A DNA stretch of 64,000 bases from Streptomyces sp. CoH27. Lineage in GTDB: Bacteria > Actinomycetota > Actinomycetes > Streptomycetales > Streptomycetaceae. The DNA is taken from assembly GCF_020181035.1 (NCBI RefSeq), contig NZ_JAIQYY010000002.1:403219-467218 (forward strand), given 5' to 3'. Below the pieces are notes generated by a model. The model saw only the letters and a program-made list of their open reading frames with translations, did no database searches and was not told the origin of the DNA. How positions within the stretch are numbered: position 1 is the stretch's first letter; each line of letters opens with the position of its first letter. The translations under genes were made by a program, and so were the position numbers. Below, one piece after another: positions 44,047-52,055 of this stretch.

Positions 44047-44700
44047 TCACCGGGAGACGCTGCTCGGGCCCCGGGTTGCCGGCTGCGCGCTCCTGGCGGC
44101 GGCGCGGCGGACGGTAAGAGCGCGGACGGCGGACAGGACAAGGAAGACGGCCATCGCGGCGGTTCCGGCGAAGATCGTCGGAATGGCGATCTCCCGCCGG
44201 GCGGGCGCGGCGTGCGCGAGCGGGCGGTGGAAGCGCGCCGCGAAGCAGAAGGAAATGCCGGCCCGGCGCGCCACCTCGGCCACGCCCTGGGCATCCAACT
44301 CGGTCGCGACGCCGAGGTGTTCCAGCACGTCGGCCGTGCCGCACGCGGAGGAGGCCGCCCGGCTGCCGTGCTTGACGACCAGCCGGCCGCATGCGGCGGC
44401 GGTGATCGCGGCCATCGTCGACACGTTCACGGTACGGGCCTGGTCCCCGCCGGTGCCCACGATGTCCAGGGCCTTGCCGTCGACCGGGACTGGGGCCGAC
44501 CGGTCCAGCAGTGCGTCGGCGAACGCGCGGACCTTCGTCGGCGACTCGCCCTTCCCGCGCAGCGCGACCGCGATCGCGGCGATCTGCGCGGAGGTCGCCG
44601 CGCCGGTCATGATCTCCCCGACGACCCACCGAACCTGATCATCGGTGAGATCCTGCCCCCCCCCGAGCACGCGGGAGAGCAGACTGGACCACGTGTGCAT
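44047..44700 (-). pseudogene. trpD: Anthranilate phosphoribosyltransferase remnant (trpD, N-terminal half) with foreign tail
   Basis: From ATG 44700 about 174 codons match TrpD: SLLSRVLGGGQDLTDDQVRW, IAAIAVALRGKGES, the PRPP-binding DIVGTGGDQARTVNVST, VVKHGSRAASSACGTADVLE (KHGNR/S-GSAD in the family) and GISFCFAARFHRP. Directly after EIAIPT the family sequence (normally VFNFLGPLTNP) is replaced by a hydrophobic tail of 43 residues with no TrpD similarity. Normal TrpD is about 340-350 residues, so the C-terminal catalytic half is missing. A run of nine C lies at 44656-44664. Confidence 0.8.
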
Positions 44701-44768
44701 GTATCGGCTTCCACTCGTGAAGGCGTCAACGACGACCACCATCATGTCAGTTCGCGCCGCCGGGCTCC

Positions 44769-44809
44769 GCGGTCGCGGAGGCACCGGGTACAGGCCCCTC
44801 CGCGACCGC
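44769..44809. repeat. 13-bp inverted repeat
   Basis: The arms GCGGTCGCGGAGG and CCTCCGCGACCGC are separated by 15 bases. The repeat lies just upstream of the trpD remnant and next to the carbamoyltransferase scar. It could be an old terminator or an element end. Confidence 0.5.
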
Positions 44810-44814
44810 CTCGA

Positions 44815-44868
44815 CTCACCGGGGTTCCCCTCGTGCTGAACACCTCATACAACGACGCCGGCGAGCCC
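44815..44868 (+). pseudogene. Carbamoyltransferase C-terminal scar
   Basis: Eighteen codons read LTGVPLVLNTSYNDAGEP. They match the GxPxxLNTSFNxxGEP motif near the C-terminus of NodU/TobZ-type carbamoyltransferases. Neither side continues the family. The match is short but specific. Confidence 0.5.
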
Positions 44869-44984
44869 GGTCGAGTCCCAGCATGTGCCTCGCCTCCGCC
44901 CTTTCGGCCCGGGGTCTTCGTCTGCCTCGCGCTCGCGGGCCCCGAAGGTGCGCCACTCACCCGTGAGCAGGCCCAACAGCACGG

Positions 44985-45641
44985 CTATGCCTTGTCTTCC
45001 GGCTGTCCGGCCTCTTGTTCCTTCCGGCCTTGCGTTTCCGGCCGCCCGTCCGGCGTGCGCACCAGCGCGAACCGCGTCCGGCGGCGCAGGGTGAACCCGA
45101 TCGACTCGTAGAGCCGGATCGCGTGGGTGTTGCTCGCGGCCGCGTGGAGGAAAGGGGTGTCGCCGCGTTCCCTGATGCCCGCCGCGACCGCGCGGACCAG
45201 CCGGGTGGCCAGGCCCCGGCCGCGGTGGTCCGGGTGGGTGCAGACGGCGCTGATCTCGGTCCAGCCCGGCGGGCGGAGGCGTTCGCCGGCCAGGGCGATC
45301 AGCCGTCCCCGGTCCCGGATGCCGAGGTAGGTGCCGAGTTCGACGGTGCGGGGCAGGAAAGGGCCCGGCCGGGTGAGGGCGATCAGGGCGAGGATCTCGG
45401 GTACGTCGGCGGGCCCGAGCCGTACCGCTTCGGGTGCGGGTTCGGCGTACAGCGCCGTGTCGACCATCTGGACGCCCTCACCGCTGTCCTCCGTCTCCCA
45501 GCCGCCGGGCACGGTCTGGACCGCGGTGACCGGGGTGAGGATCTGCACGCCGGCCTTGGCGCACAGTTCGACGGTGCCGCGCCACGCGGGCTCGGTCAGC
45601 CGCCGAGGGTTGCCGCTGCGCAGCAGGACTACCTCGGTCAC
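44985..45641 (-). CDS. GNAT-family N-acetyltransferase
   Basis: This 218-residue acetyl-CoA-dependent acyltransferase has its GNAT core in the C-terminal half: WTEISAVCTHPDHRGRGLAT (the R/Q-x-x-G-x-G/A acetyl-CoA loop), RLVRAVAAGIRERG, PFLHAAASNTHAIRLYESIG (motif B with N and Y). The N-terminal 90 residues contain GGWETEDSGEGVQMV and LGPADVPEILALI, common in FR47-like members. The start is GTG at 45641 with GAGGAG eight bases upstream. The gene is downstream of the ATP-grasp gene (179-base gap), same strand. The acceptor substrate is unknown. Confidence 0.85.
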   Translation of the reverse strand: MTEVVLLRSGNPRRLTEPAWRGTVELCAKAGVQILTPVTAVQTVPGGWETEDSGEGVQMVDTALYAEPAPEAVRLGPADVPEILALIALTRPGPFLPRTVELGTYLGIRDRGRLIALAGERLRPPGWTEISAVCTHPDHRGRGLATRLVRAVAAGIRERGDTPFLHAAASNTHAIRLYESIGFTLRRRTRFALVRTPDGRPETQGRKEQEAGQPEDKA

Positions 45642-45820
45642 CGCAGTCTCCTCGGACAGGTTGATGCTGGGTCCGACCATGCCACCGTGCCACGCGTGTT
45701 CGTCGCATGACGACCGGATCCGGACGGCTTGCCGGGGGCCGCCCCGAGGCCGCCTCGGCTCCGTTTCGCGCCCCGCGCCGCGATCGGGCCGCCGTGGACC
45801 GGCGTCCCGGGGCACTGCTG

Positions 45821-47053
45821 TCACCGCTCCTTGAGGCCTGTGAGGGAGAGCTGACGGCCGGCGGCGAGGGCCAGTTCCCGTTCCAGTACGGAGCGGGACG
45901 GACCCCAGCCGAGCACATAGCCGACGCGGTCCCAGTTGCCCGCCGGCTCGGCGTATGTTCGGCCTACTTGCCCGCTCTGCACGGCGATGCGTACCGTCTC
46001 CAGGCCCTGGAGGACGTCGGCGGGCCGTGCGTATCCGGTGACCCGGCCCGTGCCCAGCGAGAACCGCACCCCGGCGACCGCCGCATTCTCCCCCGTCGGC
46101 TCTCCTGCCGGCGTCTGACGTCCTGTGGCCAGAGCCGCGAGTTCCCGGTAGAGGTCCCGGCCATGGGTGCGTTCGACGAGTTCGGGAATGCAGTCCCCGG
46201 CCGGACGCACCGCCATCTCGACCGGCACCGGACCACGGTCGGTGAGCTTGACCTCCAGATGGATGACCGCGTCGATCACCCCGAAGGCCTTGACCAGGGC
46301 GTCCGCCAGGGCGGGGACGTTCTCACGCAGGGCCTGTTCGCCGGCCGAACCGGGGGTTTCCCGCTCCGGTGCTGCGACCAGGTGACGGCGTTCCAGGAAG
46401 CAGTCGTCCCCGATCACGTCCTTCTCCGTGACGCTGGAGTGCGCGATGCGCCCGTCGCGCACGACGGCCTCGTAACTGATCTCCGAGCCGGTGAGGAACT
46501 CTTTGGCCAGAAACGTCTCGTGGCCGCGGGCGCGGATCGCCTCGCAGGCCGCGAGCGCCTCGTCGGCGCCGGTCACGCGGGCCACCGAGGCGGATCCTCC
46601 CGCGTCCACCGGCTTGACCACGCACGGGCCCGTTCGTGCGGTGACGAACTCGGCGATCTCGTGCGGGTCGCCGGCGGCGTGGTGGGCCACGGTCGGCAGG
46701 CCGTGCTCGGCGGCCACCTCGCGTTGGCGCCGTTTGTCACGCGCCAGCCGTGCCGCGTCCACCCCGGCGGTGGGCAGCCCGAGCCGCTCGGCGACCAGGG
46801 CCGCGGTGATCTGGCACTCGTCGGAGAGCGGGGTGACGCCGTGGTACCGGGAGGCGAGGGCGCACAGCGCGTCCAGATCGGGTCGGGCGCTGTCCCGGAC
46901 CTCCTCGGGCAGCGACTGTTCGGCGAGATGGTCGTAGCGCGCGTAGGAGAAGCCGTCCACCAGGGTCACCGCCAGCCCGTCGGCGGCCCGGTAAAAGGCC
47001 CGCTCACGCTGGTTGCCGGCGCCGAGCACCAGCAACTTCAGCCGTTCGGACAT
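45821..47053 (-). CDS. ATP-grasp ligase
   Basis: This 410-residue carboxylate-amine/thiol ligase-like enzyme has a Rossmann-like N-terminus (KLLVLGAGNQRERAFYRA). Its ATP-grasp core carries PCVVKPVDAGGSASVARV (ATP-binding Lys and Gly-rich loop) and FLAKEFLTGSEISYEAV. The metal-binding end has HLEVKLTDRGPVPVEMAVRP, with Glu residues in the positions of the usual E and E-x-N/R. Such enzymes join a carboxylate to an amine through an acyl phosphate and are common in peptide-like natural product pathways. The start is ATG at 47053, eight bases after AAGGAGG. Its first 16 bases overlap the FemAB-like gene. Confidence 0.88.
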   Translation of the reverse strand: MSERLKLLVLGAGNQRERAFYRAADGLAVTLVDGFSYARYDHLAEQSLPEEVRDSARPDLDALCALASRYHGVTPLSDECQITAALVAERLGLPTAGVDAARLARDKRRQREVAAEHGLPTVAHHAAGDPHEIAEFVTARTGPCVVKPVDAGGSASVARVTGADEALAACEAIRARGHETFLAKEFLTGSEISYEAVVRDGRIAHSSVTEKDVIGDDCFLERRHLVAAPERETPGSAGEQALRENVPALADALVKAFGVIDAVIHLEVKLTDRGPVPVEMAVRPAGDCIPELVERTHGRDLYRELAALATGRQTPAGEPTGENAAVAGVRFSLGTGRVTGYARPADVLQGLETVRIAVQSGQVGRTYAEPAGNWDRVGYVLGWGPSRSVLERELALAAGRQLSLTGLKER

Positions 47054-47850
47054 GCTCCGGCCTCCTTGAACACGCCGGTGATGGTGAACGCCCCTGTTGT
47101 GTCGTGGATTTCGTTCTCCCATGTGGCGGCCCTTCGCCATGCCGCGGCCCGCAGCCCGTCCGGGTCGTTGACTGCTCCGGGCCCCAACAGCGTGATTGTC
47201 GGGGCGAGTACGGCACCGCGCAGGAGCTTGGCACGGTAACTCTCCACACCGAGGTGGACCTCACGCAGGCCGTGCCGGTAGGCGTGGCCGATGGGCAGGT
47301 AGGTGGTGAGGTTGAAGTACTCGAACGCTCCGGCCGGGCGCGGGTAGTCGAAGCCGGCCATGCGTACGTGGAGTGCATCGTGCCAGGGGTAGACCAGGGA
47401 GAAGCCGAGCAGATCACCGTCGCGTCGGCAGGTGAACACGATGCCGTCGAGGTGTTCGGCCTGGGACACAACCAGGCGGGCGGTGGACTCCGTGGTGGCA
47501 CTCTGACCGTGTTTGTGCTGTAACTGCACCAGCAGCGGGGCGAGTTCGTCCCAGCAGTCGCGGAGCTTCTCGCAGCCGACGTGATATCCGGCCGCCTCGA
47601 ACCGGCGGCGCTCATAGCCGATCTTGCGTCGCCGGGAGGCCCGTGAGCCGGGGAGAGCCCGCAGGTAGTCGTCGAAACCTGTGCCGGGCAGGCGGATCAC
47701 CGCGTTGAGCCCGACGGGCACCACGGTGACCGCCGTGCGGCCCAGCAGCGCGGCGACGGTGTCGGTCGCGGTGGCCCGGACGTACTGCGCCACAGCCGGC
47801 CGGCCGGTCTCGGCCACCAGCCTGCCGACCTCGTTCGCGAGGGCGGCCAC
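47038..47850 (-). pseudogene. FemAB-like GNAT acyltransferase, probably 5'-truncated
   Basis: The open frame encodes 270 residues from GTG 47850. It matches the C-terminal two thirds of FemAB/BioF2-type acyltransferases: RRRKIGYERRRFEAAGYHV, VSQAEHLDGIVFTCRRDG, RMAGFDY, GAFEYFNLTTYLPIGHAYR and VHLGVESYRAKLLRGAVLAP. The family usually has a further 110-130 N-terminal residues. Upstream the frame stays family-like only as far as QLLPEGERGEL before a TGA near 47889, so the first domain seems lost. It overlaps the ATP-grasp gene by 16 bases, which supports a former biosynthetic operon. Residual function is uncertain. Confidence 0.7.
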
Positions 47851-47950
47851 GAGTTCGCCCCGCTCGCCTTCCGGGAGTAATTGTCAATACCTGTGGACGA
47901 GCCCAACGGCAGCGGCAGGTGGACGCTCGTGACGCGGCATACTGTTCGTC

Positions 47951-48691
47951 GTGGCGATTTATGACAGCATCGGTACGACCTACAGTTACACCCGTCGACC
48001 GGATCCCCGGATCGCCGTCAAGATCCACGAGGCGCTCGGCGATGCCGCCACGGTGATCAACGTGGGAGCCGGCAGCGGCTCATATGAACCACCGCAGACG
48101 ATACTGGCTGTTGAACCCAGCTCAGTGATGATCGCCCAACGTCCGTCCGGGTCTGCGCGGGCCTTGCAGGCATCCGCGGAGTCGATCCCTCTCGTCGACG
48201 ACTCGGCCGACGCGGTGATGGCCCTCCTGACGGTTCACCACTGGAGCGACTTGGAAGCTGGCATCGGGGAACTGCTCAGGATCGCCCGCCGACGTGTCGT
48301 GGTCTTCACCTGGGACCAGGTCGTCTTCCGCAGGTTCTGGCTGGTGGACGAGTACCTGCCTGAGGCGGCCGTGTTCGACGACACACGGGCCGTTGCAGTC
48401 GACCGGCTGGCTGCGCTGCTGGGAGGCGCACGCATCGACATGGTCCCGATCCCGCATGACTGCACCGACGGATTCGGCGCCGCTTTCTGGCGTCGGCCCG
48501 AGGCATACCTCGACCCGCAGGTGCGGGCCGGCATTTCGATGCTCGCCCAGACCGGTGAGGAGGTCCTCCGCCCGGGCCTGGCCCGGCTATCCGACGACCT
48601 GTCTTCGGGCCTGTGGCACGAACGCCATGCCGACCTGCTCGACCGCGAAACACTCGACATCGGCTACCGGCTTCTCGTAGCTGACCTGTAG
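47951..48691 (+). CDS. Class I SAM-dependent methyltransferase
   Basis: This 246-residue methyltransferase has motif I VINVGAGSGSYEP (residues about 36-48), an acidic end of strand 2 (LAVEPSSVMIAQRP), SAESIPLVDDSADAV for motif II, then LLTVHHWSDLEAGI and VVVFTWDQ. This is the UbiE/COQ5-like Methyltransf_11 layout with a variable C-terminal domain. The start is GTG at 47951, preceded by CATACT at 47938-47943, seven bases away, with no ribosome-binding site, so the mRNA may be leaderless. It is divergent from the FemAB-like gene. The substrate is unknown. Confidence 0.83.
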   Translation: MAIYDSIGTTYSYTRRPDPRIAVKIHEALGDAATVINVGAGSGSYEPPQTILAVEPSSVMIAQRPSGSARALQASAESIPLVDDSADAVMALLTVHHWSDLEAGIGELLRIARRRVVVFTWDQVVFRRFWLVDEYLPEAAVFDDTRAVAVDRLAALLGGARIDMVPIPHDCTDGFGAAFWRRPEAYLDPQVRAGISMLAQTGEEVLRPGLARLSDDLSSGLWHERHADLLDRETLDIGYRLLVADL

Positions 48692-48801
48692 CAAAGCGAG
48701 CGACCTGTCTTCACGCTCAGGTATGGCGGAATATCTCCACTGGCGTGGACCGACCCATCCCAGGAAGTGATGGACGATCCCGTGATGTTGGTTGAGGTTG
48801 T

Positions 48802-50048
48802 TCATGCAGCGAGGGTCTCGGGGCGTTCGATGAGGTGGCCGCGTTCGAAGCGGGCTCCGGCACGGACAAGGGGGACAAGGGTGGGGTGCGTTGACGGCCC
48901 GCCAGCGGGCCTGGGCGGATTCCACCAGCTTGAAGACCATGGCCAGCCCGGCCGCCCGGCTGCCGGCCCCCTTGATCACCTTCGTCCGCAGCCGCACGGC
49001 GGCGAAGGTCGACCCAGATGGGGTTCGTGGTGCGCAGGTGGATCCAGTGCTCGGCGGGGAAGTCGAAGAATGCCAGCAGCTCGTCCTCGTCGTCCGTGAT
49101 GTTCTTGACGGCCTTGGGGTACTTCGCGCCGTACTGCCGGGCGAACGCGGCGACGGCCTTGCGGGCTTGCCCCTTGTCCTCGGCGTTGTAGATGTCCTGG
49201 ATCGCCCGCTTGGCCGCGGGCTGGGCCGACTTCGGCAAGGAATCGAGAATGTTTGCGGTTTTGTGCACCCAGCACCGCTGATGGCGGGTGTCAGGGAACA
49301 CCTCGGCCAGGGCTTTCCAGAAACCGAGTGCGCCGTCGCCGACGGCCAGGACCGGGGCGCGCATGCCCCGGCGGGCGCAGTCACGCAGCAACCCGGCCCA
49401 CGCCTCGGACGATTCGCGGTAGCCGTCGCTCAGGGCGATCAGTTCTTTGGTGCCGTCGGCCCGCACGCCCATGACCACGAGCACGGCGGCCTTGGCCTCG
49501 TCCAGGCGTATGCGCAGGTGGATGCCATCAGCCCAGACATAGACGTAGTCCGTGGCGGACAGATCGCGGTCCATGAAGGCGGCGTGATCGGCCTGCCACT
49601 GAGTGGTCAGCCGGGTGACCGTGGCCAGCGAGAGCCCGGCCGAGCTGCCGAGGAACTGCTCCAGGGCGGGTACGAAGTCGCCGGAGGACAGGCCGTGCAG
49701 GTAGAGCAAGGGCAACACCTCGCTGATCTTCGGGGACTTCCGGGCCCAGAGTGGAAGGATCGCCGAGGAGAACCACTTGCGCTCACCCGGCTCCGGGTCG
49801 GTGCGCTTGTCATTGACGCGCGGGGCCCTGACCTCGACCGCCCCCGGCCGCGGTGGTGCCCTTCCTGGGCTGGTGGCAGCCGTTGCGGACCACCAGCCGC
49901 CCCCTCATCGTCCCGTTCATGGGATGTAGGCATTGACTTCGGCTTCCAACGCAGCAGCCAGCATCCGCCATGCGCCCTCACGGACGATTTCGTCCAGCAG
50001 CGAGCTGCCGCTTGGCGTGGTGCCGTCCTCGTTGACTACCGTAAGCAC
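48802..50048 (-). mobile_element. IS256-family (Mutator-type) transposase, decayed
   Basis: The family reads through several frames. The start region is LTVVNEDG then SLLDEIVREGAWRMLAAALE. Then come a small deletion after VNAY and indels near 49860-49900. RAPRVNDKRTDPEPGERKWF follows, then the long intact stretch VLPLLYLHGLSSGDFVPALE, YVWADGIHLRI (first Asp), DGALGFWKALAEVFP (second Asp) and EHWIHLRTTNP. At about 49020 a frameshift occurs and FAAVRLRTKVIKGAGSRAA continues in another frame. A further extra base near 48885 precedes the true end LIERPETLAA at 48802. At least four indels make it inactive. Terminal repeats were not found. Confidence 0.88.
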
Positions 50049-50161
50049 GGGCGTGCCTTCTCGACCGACGCTGCGAACGTCGGCCTTGCTCGATGACCTA
50101 TCGATCGATCCATCGGGAAGGTACGCCTCCTTCCGTCAGGCCGATCCACAAGTCCTGAGCA

Positions 50162-50443
50162 TTGCTCCGCGACCTGCCGGCCCGTTACGGCCCATGGAAG
50201 ACGGTGTACACCCGCTTGCGCCGGTACGCCCTGGACGGTGTGTTCACCCGAGCCCTGCAGCAGATCCAGGCCCGAGCCGACGCGGCCGGCGACATCGACC
50301 GGCTGGTCCCGTTCGATTCCACCGTCGTCCGCGCCCACCAGCACGCCGCCGTCACCGGCCGGAAGGGGTGGCGGCAACAAGCGGACGAACCGGATGATCA
50401 CGCCCTCGGCCGATCCCGGGGAGGACCGACCGCCAAAATCCAC
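50162..50443 (+). mobile_element. IS5-type transposase fragment
   Basis: About 94 codons read LRDLPARYGPWKTVYTRLRR, YALDGVFTRALQQIQARADA, LVPFDSTVVRAHQHAA (first catalytic Asp in DST) and HALGRSRGGPTAKIH. This is the central part of IS5-group DDE transposases. Both ends are missing, and after KIH the sequence diverges. It lies 113 bases from the decayed IS256 element. Confidence 0.82.
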
Positions 50444-50663
50444 AGTGATGATGGCTGGGTGGTCGCTTCGGACCTGACCCGAAGACGGCCATTACCGCGG
50501 TTCCGGCAGTGTAGCTGCCTGTGGTGGTGCGGAATGCGCCGGTGTTGGAGAGGCCGATGATGCTTGAGATGTTGCCCAGGGCGTTGGTTCTGGCGACGCC
50601 GTGCCCTTGAGGCAGGTGGCGGGCAGTTGCGTTCGCGAGCGCCTGCACTTCTGCGCTCTGCAT
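50352..50663 (-). CDS. Small protein of unknown function, 3' end overwritten
   Basis: ATG 50663 has GGGGA eight bases upstream, and the frame runs 103 residues. The first 60 (MQSAEVQALANATARHLPQG, then ISSIIGLSNTGAF and a Thr/Ser-rich TTTGSYTAGTAV) do not resemble a transposon product. The last 35 or so are antisense to the IS5 fragment. It may be a short native gene interrupted by IS5 insertion or deletion. No family is recognised, and it could be noncoding. Confidence 0.3.
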   Translation of the reverse strand: MQSAEVQALANATARHLPQGHGVARTNALGNISSIIGLSNTGAFRTTTGSYTAGTAVMAVFGSGPKRPPSHHHCGFWRSVLPGIGRGRDHPVRPLVAATPSGR

Positions 50664-50921
50664 GGCTGGTCCCCTGTCAAAAGGGCAGGGGACAGCGGCC
50701 ATCGGCCGGTCTCGCGAACGAGGAACCCGCACCTGACCTGCTCCGCACGGTCGGCGGCCCTCTCGGCGCCAACTCGCGGTGGGTGCTGAGGACTCGGTAC
50801 GCGCCACCAGGCAGCACGCCGACCCTCGCGGCGGGAGGAACGACCGCCGTGGCTCAGGGTGGGGCGGCTGACGGTTGACCGAGCGAGGGCATCTGCGGGC
50901 ACCGCCGGTACCTTGTTCCCT

Positions 50922-51236
50922 GTGGACGGACAGCTGAGCGATGCGGAACTCGATGAGCTGGTCGAGCAGGCCACCGTTGACGCCTACGACGGCGAGGAGC
51001 AGCTCACGGGCCTTTTCACGATGCTCGCAGAGCAGCTGGCTGTTCCGTTCAAGACGGTCGTTCTCGGGGTCGAGGTCACCGTGAAGAAGGTGGACCTGCT
51101 GCCCGGCAGCCAGATCGTGGCGGTCTGCACGCGCGGCACGCACCGGCAGGCGATCGGCATTCTCGACCTTCCGTTGCCGGATCCGGCGCCCGAGGGGGCC
51201 GAGTGGATCGAGGCCTACCGGCACTGGGGCCCGTGA
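50922..51236 (+). CDS. CcbP-like (calcium-binding protein family) small protein
   Basis: This 104-residue protein is rich in acidic residues: LSDAELDELVEQATVDAYDG, then LFTMLAEQLAVPFKTVVLGV, EVTVKKVDLL, IVAVCTRGTHRQAIGILDLP and GAEWIEAYRHW. This fits the family often annotated as calcium-binding CcbP-like. The role is unknown. The start is GTG at 50922, seven bases after TACCTT (50909-50914) and without a ribosome-binding site, as for other genes in this block. It converges with the UPF0158-like gene, 11 bases between stops. Confidence 0.65.
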   Translation: MDGQLSDAELDELVEQATVDAYDGEEQLTGLFTMLAEQLAVPFKTVVLGVEVTVKKVDLLPGSQIVAVCTRGTHRQAIGILDLPLPDPAPEGAEWIEAYRHWGP

Positions 51237-51247
51237 AGGCACCCGGG

Positions 51248-51952
51248 TCAGTGGCCGCCCGACAGCGTCGGCCGGTAGCCCTGATCGGCGAGCCAGGCCC
51301 GGGCCCGGCCCTGCTGCCGCTCCGCGGAGAACAACCAGTACCGCTGCAGCTGCGCCGGCGAGGTGGCCAGCATGTCCTTGAAGCGACGGAACGCTCCTGG
51401 ACCCTGGATCGCGATGCCGAGGAACCGGGCGAGGTCCGGGTCGTCGAGGGTGGTGATGAAGTCCTCCATGTCGCGATAGGCGTCCCGCGATCTCTCGCAC
51501 GGGACGTCGAGCCACCGCTCAGTGCCTTCCGGTTCCTCCTCGTCCCATGACTCCTCGGTGTCCGCGAGGGCAGGCCGGCACTCACCGGTGCCCAGGTCGA
51601 TACGGCCACCACCCCAGGACGGGTCCCCTTCGAGCAGACTGGAGAGTTCCTCCAGGTCGACCGGCAGCGGCCGCAGCAGGCAGAGGGCACGGCCGCCCGC
51701 CGTGTCGAGCTGTTCGGCAAGGACCTCGTCTCCGGGCCAGCCCCGTTCGCGCAGTGCGGACGAGCACGCGGTCGCTGCCTCCCGGGCGCCCGGCAGGCCC
51801 CGGGAAACTGCTGCGGTGAGTGCGTCTCCACACTGCTGCAGCACTCCGACGGGGTCATGCGCACGCAGCAGGGCGAGCAGGGACGGGCAGTCCGCGTTGT
51901 GGCGGGCGGCGCGGAGCGCCTTCAGCGCGTGGTCGGTCCATGCCTCGGTCAC
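51248..51952 (-). CDS. UPF0158-family protein
   Basis: This 234-residue soluble protein ends in the typical block RYWLFSAERQQGRARAWLAD then GYRP, preceded by FLGIAIQGPGAFRRFKDML and DMEDFITTLDDPDLA; an acidic middle part (DTEESWDEEEPEGTE) follows the N-terminal helical region. The biochemical role of the family is unknown. The start is GTG at 51950-51952, seven bases after TAGCCT on the minus strand, with no ribosome-binding site. Confidence 0.72.
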   Translation of the reverse strand: MTEAWTDHALKALRAARHNADCPSLLALLRAHDPVGVLQQCGDALTAAVSRGLPGAREAATACSSALRERGWPGDEVLAEQLDTAGGRALCLLRPLPVDLEELSSLLEGDPSWGGGRIDLGTGECRPALADTEESWDEEEPEGTERWLDVPCERSRDAYRDMEDFITTLDDPDLARFLGIAIQGPGAFRRFKDMLATSPAQLQRYWLFSAERQQGRARAWLADQGYRPTLSGGH

Positions 51953-52055
51953 GCCCGCGAGGCTACTCCCCCGAGTTCTCGGCTGCGCTCGAACAGGGGG
52001 ACCTGCCTGCGCCGTGCGCTGCGAGCGCCGCCGTCTCCGGTGCGACAATGCGCTG

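Noticed and set aside
44740..44812. Plus-strand sequence AAGLRGRGGTGY resembling the NuoF motif SGLRGRGGAGF
   Set aside because: Only about ten residues match and the codons coincide with a GC-rich inverted repeat. Too short to call.
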